Assembly (NCBI RefSeq): GCF_047324175.1 | Contig: NZ_CP178732.1 | Span: forward strand, 5,580,001 to 5,644,000 | Source of the DNA: Acerihabitans sp015654925 | Lineage (GTDB): Bacteria; Pseudomonadota; Gammaproteobacteria; Enterobacterales; Enterobacteriaceae | Direction of reading: 5' to 3' | DNA length: 64,000 bases | Made by a program: the position numbers and the translations under genes | Part shown: piece after piece, positions 28,413 to 36,078 of the stretch | Numbering within the stretch: position 1 is the stretch's first letter | Layout of the letters: the number at the start of each line of letters is the position of its first letter | The notes under the pieces: model-generated | What the model was told of the DNA's origin: nothing | Database searches by the model: none | What the model saw: only the letters and a program-made list of their open reading frames with translations

Positions 28413-28832
28413 TTACTCAAACGGGAAGGTGCGGGTTTCCAGCGGGGCCAATAGCGCCGCCAGCGCCCGGCAAACGGCAATAATGCCGGTCACATCCTCC
28501 GGGGTAGGCGTGCCGTGATGATAATTTTCCAGCGAACAGATACCGAAAATATCATCCAGCGCCCGGATATCGCGGCTCAGTGCCGCATCGAATTGCATCA
28601 CTTCCTCCGCCGTATCCATCAGGCTGGCGTAGTTATGATTAAACGGCATGCTGCCGTACCAGGCGCACAGTGCGATCAGATAACATTCGACGGCAATGGA
28701 CGCCACGTTGAAAATCAGGCCGGGAGATTGCGCCTGGCCGGCAAACAGTTCCGCACGGCGGTGATACCCCCGCGCATTCACGGAAAGCCGGGCGAATTTT
28801 TGCCGATCGGTTTCAAATATCATTTTCGACAT
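28413..28832 (-). CDS. Small helical HEPN-like protein in the anf operon (AnfR candidate)
   Basis: 139 residues, ATG at 28832 behind a strong GGAGGA. Predicted all-helical; FNVASIAVECYLIALCAWYGSMPFNHNYASLMDTAEEV resembles the HEPN fold (helix with E/K-x-x-L..., then P..H.L..L). No catalytic RxxxxH can be seen. Genes encoding small proteins of this type accompany anfHDGK-anfO in other organisms and one is called anfR; whether this is AnfR I cannot verify. It lies 95 bases after anfK, so it belongs to the nitrogenase operon. Confidence 0.65.
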   Translation of the reverse strand: MSKMIFETDRQKFARLSVNARGYHRRAELFAGQAQSPGLIFNVASIAVECYLIALCAWYGSMPFNHNYASLMDTAEEVMQFDAALSRDIRALDDIFGICSLENYHHGTPTPEDVTGIIAVCRALAALLAPLETRTFPFE

Positions 28833-28926
28833 CGGTTAGCTCCTCCAGGAGTACCATGGCCGGATACGGAACGCCGCCATCCGGCAACCAGGCCGCCGCC
28901 AACCCGTCGGCGCGGGCCGGGCTCCT

Positions 28927-30315
28927 TTACCAAACGTTAAGAATCCACTCTTTGTTTTTCTTGTATTCCATATCGGTAAACAGCGCATTGGCGATCTGCT
29001 CCGCCAGCCAGATGGCCCCGGCGTAACCCACCACCGGATGACGATAGGACCCCGCCCGGTCATAAGTGGGAAACCCCACCCTGACCATCGGGATCTGATT
29101 ATCGATGGCGGTAAAGCGCCCCTTGGAATGGCCCAGGATCAGATCGAGCTTTAGTCCCTTATTGGTGATGCGGTCTTCCAGCTCCCAGAGATCGGCGTTG
29201 GTGATAATTTCCATCTCGCCGTCCACCTGCTCTTGCAGGGCAATAATGCGCGGGTCCTGGTCATAAAACGCATTATCGTCGCCCAAAAGCAGCAATACCG
29301 GCTTCATTTCCAAATCCAGGCAGAACTCCGCCAATCCGATGGCTAAATCGGGGTTGCCATAAATGGCCACGCGTTTATCGGCCAGGAACATATGCACCAA
29401 ATCGGTCAGGGCATCGATGGCGATACCGCGCTCACGCACCAGCGATTCGGGAATGGGTTTGCCGGTAAGCTGCCGGAGGTTTTGCAAAAACGTATCGGTA
29501 TTACGGATACCGATGGGCGTAGGTCCGATAATGGTGGGGATAGCGAACTTTTCCGCCAGGTAGTCCGCCGCCTTGCGGCCCTCATAACGATTCAGGGCTA
29601 TGGTGCCCAGGGCGTTGGCGGTGCCCACCAAATCCTCGATGGTGGTGTTGCCGTGGGAAACCGTATTGCCGCTGGGCATAACCGGGGAGTCGAAGTTTTC
29701 AATTTCAAACAGTACCGTGGCGTCGATTTGCATGGCCGCCAGCAGATGCTTGAGCGCCGTCACATCGCCGGGGTTGACCCAGCCGGTGACCACGTTAAGC
29801 TTGCCGTTGGGTTCGCTTTTCTTGGCGAAATATTTTACAAAATCCCGCACCGCCACGTCATAGCCGCTCACCATGCTGCCCACAAAGCTCGGGGTATGGA
29901 TTGGAATCAAATGGACTTCCCGGCCGGGAAATTTCTGCGGCAGCAGTTCGTCGTTCAGTTTTCTGACCACGCCGTCCACATCGTCGCCGATAACTTCGGT
30001 GGAACAGGTGGTAATAATCGGCACCACCTTGACGTGCGGGTAGCGCATCAGCAGCACGTCCACCGCCTGTTCCACGCGATCGAGCGCGCCGAACACCGCC
30101 CCGTCCTCATGCACCGAGGAGGAAGCGATTTCGAAGCTCTCTTTCAGATGCTGGGAGATCAACAGGCGCACAAACATGACGCAGCCCTGGCCGCCGTGGA
30201 CAATGCCGATACAATCCTTGATGCCGATACTGACATATTGCGCCCCCGCCGGCTGGCAGGTGAATATCGGGTTAATCACACCGGTACGTTCTTTGCCTTT
30301 TAATTCACATGACAT
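28927..30315 (-). CDS. anfK: Fe-only nitrogenase beta subunit AnfK
   Basis: 462 residues, exactly the Azotobacter AnfK length. P-cluster cysteines C20 (INPIFTCQPAGA), C45 (HGGQGCVMF) and C104 (ITTCSTEVIGDD) are all present, and the C-terminus EYKKNKEWILNVW is AnfK-like. With AnfD and AnfG it forms the FeFe protein that reduces N2 (and some CO2) using electrons from AnfH. It starts 11 bases after anfG. Confidence 0.97.
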   Translation of the reverse strand: MSCELKGKERTGVINPIFTCQPAGAQYVSIGIKDCIGIVHGGQGCVMFVRLLISQHLKESFEIASSSVHEDGAVFGALDRVEQAVDVLLMRYPHVKVVPIITTCSTEVIGDDVDGVVRKLNDELLPQKFPGREVHLIPIHTPSFVGSMVSGYDVAVRDFVKYFAKKSEPNGKLNVVTGWVNPGDVTALKHLLAAMQIDATVLFEIENFDSPVMPSGNTVSHGNTTIEDLVGTANALGTIALNRYEGRKAADYLAEKFAIPTIIGPTPIGIRNTDTFLQNLRQLTGKPIPESLVRERGIAIDALTDLVHMFLADKRVAIYGNPDLAIGLAEFCLDLEMKPVLLLLGDDNAFYDQDPRIIALQEQVDGEMEIITNADLWELEDRITNKGLKLDLILGHSKGRFTAIDNQIPMVRVGFPTYDRAGSYRHPVVGYAGAIWLAEQIANALFTDMEYKKNKEWILNVW

Positions 30316-30326
30316 GATCTTGCCCT

Positions 30327-30677
30327 CTAGTAGCGTTGATCGGTTAGTTCCGCATTCAACGATCCGGTAATGGTCAGGTAATTAAGCCGCTCATGCAGCG
30401 CCGTAATAAGCTGCTTGATATCCGACGTCCCCATGGTCGCCAGCCAGGCAAACCGGGTTTGATAAGCTTCTACCAGCACCACGGCGTCCGCCCAATAGCA
30501 GCGGGCGGCCGGGGTGGACAAATCCACCGGTTCGTCGCACAATAATTGCGCGGTGATGCCCAGAATCCCCGCGTTCTGCTTTTCCCGGTCCCAGACGCGG
30601 GAGTGGAACTGCCAAAGGCAATTTTTCATGATGTAATCCACCAGCGGCTCGATCCGGCTGTCAATCGGGTTTTCCAT
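30327..30677 (-). CDS. anfG: Fe-only nitrogenase delta subunit AnfG
   Basis: 116 residues from the ATG at 30677 with GGGAG upstream; the open frame continues further but only this start gives MENPIDSRIEPLVDYIMKNC, typical of the delta subunit found only in V- and Fe-nitrogenases. LWQFHSRVWDREKQNAGILG and CYWADAVVLVEAYQTRFAWL are family patterns. The delta subunit helps cofactor insertion into apo-AnfDK. Its presence excludes a Mo nitrogenase. Ten bases separate it from anfD. Confidence 0.95.
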   Translation of the reverse strand: MENPIDSRIEPLVDYIMKNCLWQFHSRVWDREKQNAGILGITAQLLCDEPVDLSTPAARCYWADAVVLVEAYQTRFAWLATMGTSDIKQLITALHERLNYLTITGSLNAELTDQRY

Positions 30678-30687
30678 GGTCGCTCCC

Positions 30688-32253
30688 TTATTCCTCTGTT
30701 TTAGCAGTCTGTTTAGCGAAAGCGGGATAAACCCGTTCGCGCAGTTTGGACACGCTGTCAAACCCGCCGGTGTACTGGCGCAGCTCGGTGGACGACAGGA
30801 CGTCATCGCCCAGGGCGGCGCCCGATAGCATTTTCTGCGTGACGAAACCGCTGCCGGTGGGGATTGGGTCTTTGCTGATATCCAGCAGGGCCAACTGATG
30901 GATCGGCGAATAGATGGCGTTGTAGATATCGCGCGCAAAGCGCACCCAGCCTTCGTAGCCTTTATAAGGCCCGTTATGGTAGGCATGGGCATTCAGATAC
31001 GGCACCCGGATTTTTTTGGCCACTTCACCGGGCCGTTTACCGGTAAAAATCACGTCCGGCTTAAGTTGATACATCGCCTCGATGGTTTCCAATTCATTGG
31101 GATCGTCGATAGCCATCGCCCCGGCTTCACAGCGGGCAATGCCTTTTTCCATATCGCCCTGATGACCGAATTTGGTGTACACCGATACCACCTCCAGCCC
31201 CATTTCCGCATGTATCACATGCGCCCAATGCCATAGCTTGGAACCGCCCGGCCACAAGCAGACTTTTTTGCCTTTCAGACGGGCCATATACCAATCAAGC
31301 TCCGGTTTCCAGCGGGCGGTTTCTTCATCGATAATGGCCTGCGCCCGATCTTCGATGCCAAAAAACAGACCGATTTTGCGCAGGGAATCGGACAAAGGGC
31401 CAAAACCGAAACCGTCGATATCCAGACGCGGAATCCCGTAGCGCACCCGCAGTTCATTGCAGATATATTCCGCCGAACGCGCGCATTCCAGCACATTGAG
31501 GTGGGCTTTATGCATACCGCGCAGATCGTCATAGGAACCATTGCCGGTAAAGGTGGACAATACCTGGATGCCCATGCGCTTAAAGTAATCGCACATGACT
31601 TCCTGATCGCCCTGGATGTTGTATTCGCCGACGTAATTAATCACGTGGTCGCTGGTGATTTTGGGCTCGACCGTACCGACTTTCTGGTTGATCCAGGCGA
31701 TATTGATTTTATGGTGCCCGCCGGACTGGCTCGGGCCGGCAAAGCCCGGGGAGTTACAGACAAAAATATCCACATCCGGCATTTCATCCATAATGTCCTG
31801 CGCCACCGCGGCGATATCGTCGCCAATCAGCGCCGATGCGCAGGTTTGGTAGATAGTCATGCGCTTAATGGTGGGATGGGCCTTGAAGGCCTCCAGAATA
31901 TTTTTCTTCAATACCCCTTCGGCGCCAAAGACGATATGTTTCTCTTTCATATCGGTGGCAAAGGTATATTTGAGCTGGAAATTATCGTTGTCGCTGATAT
32001 AGCGCTTGGTCTGCCAGGTGTCGTAAGTACAGCCCACCGGACCGTGGCTGATATGAATAACATCCTTCATCGGGGTGCCGATCACATGCTTGGCACCGCA
32101 ATAGGCGCAGCCGCGTTCGGAAAGTGTCCCCGGAATGGTATTGAGATAGCCCAGCGGGAGCACCGAGGTTAAATCTTCCTCGGCGCCTTTCACGACGGCG
32201 TGCAGCTTGCGCTCAGGAATACATTTGCTAACGTCAAACTCATGATGTGGCAT
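30688..32253 (-). CDS. anfD: Fe-only nitrogenase alpha subunit AnfD
   Basis: 521 residues, MPHHEFDVSKCIPERKLHAV. P-cluster cysteines C49, C75 (SHGPVGCTYDTW) and C138 (IYQTCASALIGDD) are present, with an extra C52. The cofactor cysteine is in LNVLECARSAEYIC and the cofactor histidine in the LNAHAYHNGPYKGYEGW segment. It holds the FeFe cofactor. The 81-base gap to anfH is free of genes. Confidence 0.97.
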   Translation of the reverse strand: MPHHEFDVSKCIPERKLHAVVKGAEEDLTSVLPLGYLNTIPGTLSERGCAYCGAKHVIGTPMKDVIHISHGPVGCTYDTWQTKRYISDNDNFQLKYTFATDMKEKHIVFGAEGVLKKNILEAFKAHPTIKRMTIYQTCASALIGDDIAAVAQDIMDEMPDVDIFVCNSPGFAGPSQSGGHHKINIAWINQKVGTVEPKITSDHVINYVGEYNIQGDQEVMCDYFKRMGIQVLSTFTGNGSYDDLRGMHKAHLNVLECARSAEYICNELRVRYGIPRLDIDGFGFGPLSDSLRKIGLFFGIEDRAQAIIDEETARWKPELDWYMARLKGKKVCLWPGGSKLWHWAHVIHAEMGLEVVSVYTKFGHQGDMEKGIARCEAGAMAIDDPNELETIEAMYQLKPDVIFTGKRPGEVAKKIRVPYLNAHAYHNGPYKGYEGWVRFARDIYNAIYSPIHQLALLDISKDPIPTGSGFVTQKMLSGAALGDDVLSSTELRQYTGGFDSVSKLRERVYPAFAKQTAKTEE

Positions 32254-32334
32254 TCTCTACTCCCCGAATTTATGGGTAACGGTCTTAATTGCCGGAATCA
32301 ATCCGGCCTTCGACCCGGTAAAACCAGCCGGTGA

Positions 32335-33162
32335 TTAGTCGGCTATACCATATTTAACAACCATGGCTTCCAGGGCATCCATGGACATTGGCTTGGGAAT
32401 AACCAAGTTTTTGTTTTCAATAATTTTACGCCCCAACTCGCTATATTCATGGGCCTGATTGGATTCAGGATCATATTCGGTCACGGTCTTCTTATTGAAC
32501 TCGGCTTTTTGCACAATATTATCGCGCGGCACAAAGTGCAGTAATTGGGTACCAATAGCGGTGGTAAATTCCTCGACAAATTCTCTTTCTCCATCCACCT
32601 TCCTGCTATTGCAAATAATGCCGCCAAGGCGTACGCCGCTTTGCTTGGCATATTTAACCAGGCCTTTACAGATATTATTGGCTGCATAAATCGCCATCAT
32701 CTCACCGGAGGCGACGATATAGACTTCTTGGGCTTTACCTTCACGGATTGGCATGGCGAAACCGCCACAGACCACATCGCCTAACACGTCAAAGAAGATA
32801 AAATCCAAATCCTCCGAATAGGCTTTATTATTTTCCATCAGGTCGATGGCGGTGATGACCCCGCGCCCCGCACAGCCTACGCCTGGTTCCGGGCCGCCGG
32901 ACTCAACGCAGCTGATACCAAAAACGCCGGTTTTGACCACCATCTCGTTGGTGATTTTTTCCGCCCCCTGGTCGCGCAATACATCCATCAATGTTTCCTG
33001 ATGCATGCCGCCAAGAATAAGCCGCGTGGAGTCTGCCTTTGGATCACAACCGTGAATAAAAACTTTCTGATTATGATAAAAGGCTAATGCGGCCGCGGTA
33101 TTTTGCGTTGTGGTGGATTTACCAATGCCACCTTTGCCATAAATTGCCAATTTGCGAGTCAC
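32335..33162 (-). CDS. anfH: Nitrogenase iron protein (Fe-only system) AnfH
   Basis: 275 residues, the AnfH length, starting at a GTG (33162) with AGGAGT 8 bases upstream; longer ATG-initiated readings add 49 residues not found in AnfH. Walker A IYGKGGIGKST, switch cysteines in VECVESGGPEPGVGCAGRG-type context (C about 97) and FDVLGDVVCGGF (C about 132) bind the [4Fe-4S] cluster; the arginine of GCAGRGV is the DraT ADP-ribosylation site in other diazotrophs. C-terminus ends ..EAMVVKYGIAD as in AnfH. First gene of anfHDGK, behind a sigma-54 promoter. Confidence 0.97.
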   Translation of the reverse strand: MTRKLAIYGKGGIGKSTTTQNTAAALAFYHNQKVFIHGCDPKADSTRLILGGMHQETLMDVLRDQGAEKITNEMVVKTGVFGISCVESGGPEPGVGCAGRGVITAIDLMENNKAYSEDLDFIFFDVLGDVVCGGFAMPIREGKAQEVYIVASGEMMAIYAANNICKGLVKYAKQSGVRLGGIICNSRKVDGEREFVEEFTTAIGTQLLHFVPRDNIVQKAEFNKKTVTEYDPESNQAHEYSELGRKIIENKNLVIPKPMSMDALEAMVVKYGIAD

Positions 33163-33224
33163 AATAAAGAACTCCTTTAATAAACGGTGAAAAATAAAAT
33201 ATGTTTTGAACACGCTATGAATAG

Positions 33225-33241
33225 AGCAATCCCCATGCCAA
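33225..33241 (-). promoter_or_regulatory. Sigma-54 (-24/-12) promoter of anfH
   Basis: On the minus strand the sequence is TTGGCATGGGGATTGCT: GG and GC separated by 10 bases, matching TGGCA-N7-TTGC. It lies about 63 bases before the GTG of anfH. Confidence 0.9.
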
Positions 33242-33307
33242 GGATGGCCTAGCCGGGTCTGCATTGAGGAAAAACAGAGTAACATTGGCAATCCACCGCG
33301 TTTACCC

Positions 33308-33321
33308 ACTGTATTTACAGT
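33308..33321. promoter_or_regulatory. Palindrome between activator site and anfH promoter
   Basis: ACTGTA-TT-TACAGT is a perfect 14-base palindrome about 70 bases upstream of the sigma-54 promoter. It could be an operator, for example for the second NifA-like protein, or a bend site; no known motif fits exactly. Confidence 0.35.
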
Positions 33322-33394
33322 AAATATATTTCTCGGCTTTTAGTAGGATTTTGTTAGTCACCGGTGTTTATTAACCATTGCCACAATTGATTAA

Positions 33395-33408
33395 GTACAT
33401 AAACGTAC
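33395..33408. promoter_or_regulatory. GTAC-N6-GTAC enhancer site upstream of anfH
   Basis: GTAC ATAAAC GTAC matches the VnfA-type upstream activator sequence GTAC-N6-GTAC described in Azotobacter. It lies 154 bases upstream of the -24 element of anfH, a normal enhancer distance, and also about 160 bases before modD. The likely binder is AnfA; use of this VnfA-type site by AnfA is my inference. Confidence 0.7.
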
Positions 33409-33566
33409 TTTTTTTAAAATAAAAGTTCTCCGAGGTATTTTTATTCCGGTTACCGATTGGCCGGCCCGGCGCTTGATCAATATCAACACCGTTGCGCCCT
33501 GGGATATGTTATTGGTGGTATTAACCATAAAGTCCAGCTACCGGCCAAGGCCAAGCGAGTAACAGC

Positions 33567-34415
33567 ATGTTCTATCTTTCCGATGGGGATATCGATTCAT
33601 TACTGCTGGAGGATATCCGCTATGGCGATTTGACCACCCGCGCCTTGGGTATAGGCGACCGCGCGGGGATCATGACCTTTAGCCTGCGCCGGCCCGGCAA
33701 GGTCAGCGGGTTGGACGCCGCCGCGTGCGTGTTGCGCAAGCTTGAGCTGGCGGTGGAAAAAACGGCGGCGGACGGCCGGGCGGCCCTGCCGGGGGACGTG
33801 CTGTTAACCGCCCGCGGCCCGGCTGAACGGTTGCATCAGGGCTGGAAGGTGGCGCAAAACCTGCTGGAGTGGTGCAGCGGGGTCGCCCAGGCCACCCACG
33901 AGATGGTCAGCCGGGCGCAGGCGGTGAATTCACGGTTGCAAGTCGCCTGCACCCGGAAAAACATTCCCGGCACCAAGACCCTGGCACTGGGCGCGGTACT
34001 GGACGGCGGCGGTACGATCCATCGCAGCGGCACCGCCGATACGGTATTGCTGTTTGCCAATCATCGCCGGTTTTGCGACGACCCCGGCGATTGGCGACAA
34101 CACGTCGCGACGCTGCGCCTTGCCGCCCCCGATCGGCTGATAGTGGTGGAGGCGGATAACGAGTCCGAAGCGATAGCGGCTCTGCTGAGCGGGCCGGACC
34201 TGGTGCAGCTGGATAAATTCAGCCCGGACGCGGTGCGCAAAATGGTGGAATTCGCCCTGTCCGCCGCGCCCCGCTGCCGCCTGGCCGCTGCCGGCGGGGT
34301 TAATCTGGACAATATCGCGGAATATGCCCGCACCGGCATCGGGTTAATCGTCACCTCGATGCCTTATTACAGCCAGCCCGCCGACATCCAGGTCCGGCTA
34401 TATCCCGCCGGTTGA
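33567..34415 (+). CDS. modD: ModD, nicotinate-phosphoribosyltransferase-like molybdenum utilisation protein
   Basis: 282 residues starting MFYLSDGDIDSLLLEDIRYGDLTTRAL, the quinolinate/nicotinate phosphoribosyltransferase fold as in NadC, but with the ModD pattern TRKNIPGTKTLALGAVLDGGGTIHRSGTADTVLLFANH. ModD genes sit with mod transport genes in purple bacteria and others; the reaction is unknown. It is read away from anfH and faces the molbindin gene. Confidence 0.9.
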   Translation: MFYLSDGDIDSLLLEDIRYGDLTTRALGIGDRAGIMTFSLRRPGKVSGLDAAACVLRKLELAVEKTAADGRAALPGDVLLTARGPAERLHQGWKVAQNLLEWCSGVAQATHEMVSRAQAVNSRLQVACTRKNIPGTKTLALGAVLDGGGTIHRSGTADTVLLFANHRRFCDDPGDWRQHVATLRLAAPDRLIVVEADNESEAIAALLSGPDLVQLDKFSPDAVRKMVEFALSAAPRCRLAAAGGVNLDNIAEYARTGIGLIVTSMPYYSQPADIQVRLYPAG

Positions 34416-34455
34416 ATGTCCCAGGCGCGGACCGGGGATATACCGTACGGCGCAC

Positions 34456-34884
34456 TTAACCGCGGGTCGCCAGCACAATACTCGATGCCTTGACCAATGC
34501 GGTGATGGCGTCGCCCGGTTTTAATCCCAAGCCGGTAACGCTCTCATTGGTGATCACCGAAACCAGGGTAAGCGTCGGGTCGATTTCCACCGTCACCTCG
34601 CTGTTTATGGCGCCCTTGGTAATATTGCCGATTTTACCGCTGAATTGATTGCGCGCCGAGAAGCGCAATCCGGTATCGGCGGCCGTCAGAATCACCCACG
34701 GAGCCTTGATAAACGCGATGGCTTCACCGCCCTGGCGCAAATTAAGATATTGCACGCTGCTATGGGTGATCGTGGCGACCAGCGCTTTCCCATTGGGCAG
34801 AGTGATTTCGACTTCATCATTGACCGCGCCCGTAATAATGGCGGTAACGGTGCCGGTAAGCTGATTTCTGGCTGAAGTAAGCAT
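34456..34884 (-). CDS. Di-domain molbindin (ModG/Mop type)
   Basis: 142 residues made of two Mop/TOBE repeats of about 70 residues: SARNQLTGTVTAIITGAVNDEVEITLPNG... and SARNQFSGKIGNITKGAINSEVTVEIDP.... Such proteins bind molybdate or tungstate in the cytoplasm and serve as storage or buffer. It has no transporter or DNA-binding domain. Start at 34884 has GGAGA upstream. Convergent with modD (40-base gap) and divergent from modA. Confidence 0.92.
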   Translation of the reverse strand: MLTSARNQLTGTVTAIITGAVNDEVEITLPNGKALVATITHSSVQYLNLRQGGEAIAFIKAPWVILTAADTGLRFSARNQFSGKIGNITKGAINSEVTVEIDPTLTLVSVITNESVTGLGLKPGDAITALVKASSIVLATRG

Positions 34885-35074
34885 GGTCGTCTCCGATTCG
34901 TGTGAGTATCGATAGCCGCGTCTTACGATCGCGATGCGCTCAAAATCACGGCTGGCAAACAGAACGCGATTTGGTAGCGATCGGATAGATAAATTTTATC
35001 ATCGCACAAACTGCCGGGATGCCATTAATATTTTGGCAAATTTAATTGGTTGATCTTTTAATAAGTTGGCCGAT

Positions 35075-35102
35075 ATTGTTGTATAAACTTTTATACAACG
35101 AC
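35075..35102 (+). promoter_or_regulatory. ModE (Mo) box in front of the modA-like gene
   Basis: ATTGTTGTATA, six bases (AACTTT), TATACAACGAC: inverted repeat with 6-base spacing that differs from the ModE consensus by two bases per half. It ends 12 bases before the modA ATG, a position where bound ModE blocks expression. The region 34885-35113 is the divergent promoter of the molbindin and modA genes. Confidence 0.8.
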
Positions 35103-35113
35103 AGCTGAAAACA

Positions 35114-36055
35114 ATGAACAGAAAATATATTGGTGCCATGGTAATGTGCGCGCTTGGGGCATTCTCCAGTCTCAATGCAGCCGCGGCGGAAGATATTCGC
35201 GTGACGTATGCCGGGTCGATGGGGGTGGTGATGGATAAATACCTCGGCCCGACGTTTGCCAAAAACGAGCATCTGACTTATCAGGGACAAGGCCAAGGGG
35301 CCTACGGCATGGCGCGCCTGCTCGCCTCGAAAAAAATCGTCGCCGATGTCTTTGTTTCCATTACGCCGGGACCCATGGATATCCTTAAACAGGCCGGCAT
35401 GGTGGATGAGGCCGTACCGGTTGCCAGTACCCGCATGGTGATTGTCTATAACCCGAAAAGCGCCTTCGCTCCCGCGTTTGTCGCCGCGAAAAACGCGCGG
35501 CCGGGCGATAAGACGACCGCGCCCTGGTGGAAAGTGCTGCAATCTCCCGGTCTGGCGTTCGGCCGTACCGATCCGGTGAACGACCCCCAGGGGCAAAACA
35601 TCATCTTTACCATGAAGCTGGCGGAAAAATACTACCGGCAGCCAGGACTCGCCCAGAAGGTTTTGGGCGAGGTGCAAAACCCTAAACAGGTATTTGCCGA
35701 AGGCGGTCTGCTGACCCGCATGGAGTCGGGACAGGTTGATGCGTCCTCCGGTTACGAAAGCGCCACCATCTCCGCCAAACTCCCCTATATCACGCTGCCC
35801 GATGAAATCAATCTGAGCAATCCCGCCATGTCCGCGGACTGGTACGATAAAGTAAGCTTTGCGGTAAAAGACGCCACGGGCCAGGAAAAAACCCTGCACA
35901 CCCAACCGCTGGTATTTTATGCCGCCGTACTGAAGAATGCCCCGGATGCCGCGGAAGGACGCAAATTCGTCGCCTTTTTGCAGAGCAAGGCCGGCCAGGC
36001 TTTACTGGCGCAAAATGGCTACGGCCAACCCAAGGGCGGGGCGTTGTATCATTAA
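35114..36055 (+). CDS. modA: Periplasmic molybdate/tungstate-type binding protein (ModA-like)
   Basis: 313 residues with a signal peptide (about 1-25, NAAAAEDI). Mature part VTYAGSMGVVMDKYLGPTFAKNEHLTYQGQGQGAYGMARLLASKKIVADVFVSITPGPMD is the SBP type seen in ModA/WtpA proteins: the AGS motif and the K-x-x-ADVF segment. It would deliver oxyanion to the permease encoded 23 bases later. It is not the short classical E. coli ModA (about 257) and could prefer tungstate. Preceded by a ModE box. Confidence 0.85.
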   Translation: MNRKYIGAMVMCALGAFSSLNAAAAEDIRVTYAGSMGVVMDKYLGPTFAKNEHLTYQGQGQGAYGMARLLASKKIVADVFVSITPGPMDILKQAGMVDEAVPVASTRMVIVYNPKSAFAPAFVAAKNARPGDKTTAPWWKVLQSPGLAFGRTDPVNDPQGQNIIFTMKLAEKYYRQPGLAQKVLGEVQNPKQVFAEGGLLTRMESGQVDASSGYESATISAKLPYITLPDEINLSNPAMSADWYDKVSFAVKDATGQEKTLHTQPLVFYAAVLKNAPDAAEGRKFVAFLQSKAGQALLAQNGYGQPKGGALYH

Positions 36056-36078
36056 CCGCGCCCGGATAGCGGCGTAAC

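Larger units (their letters stand above)
33163..33566. other. Divergent anfH-modD control region
   Basis: 404 bases without a gene. It contains the sigma-54 promoter, a palindrome and the GTAC-N6-GTAC site described separately, in AT-rich DNA between 33290 and 33440. No ModE box is visible here, so Mo control of anfH would act through anfA. Confidence 0.75.

Noticed and set aside
29392..30303. 303-codon open frame antisense to anfK
   Set aside because: Mirror of anfK codon bias; composition not protein-like.
28927..33162. Vanadium or molybdenum nitrogenase instead of Fe-only
   Set aside because: AnfK and AnfD motifs, 462-residue AnfK, the delta subunit and adjacent anfO and anfA fit the Fe-only type; Mo systems lack the delta subunit and V systems have vnfDG differently arranged.
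33457..33474. Possible plus-strand sigma-54 promoter for modD (GG-N10-GC)
   Set aside because: The TT before GC and the CA after GG are missing; in GC-rich DNA such a match is expected by chance.
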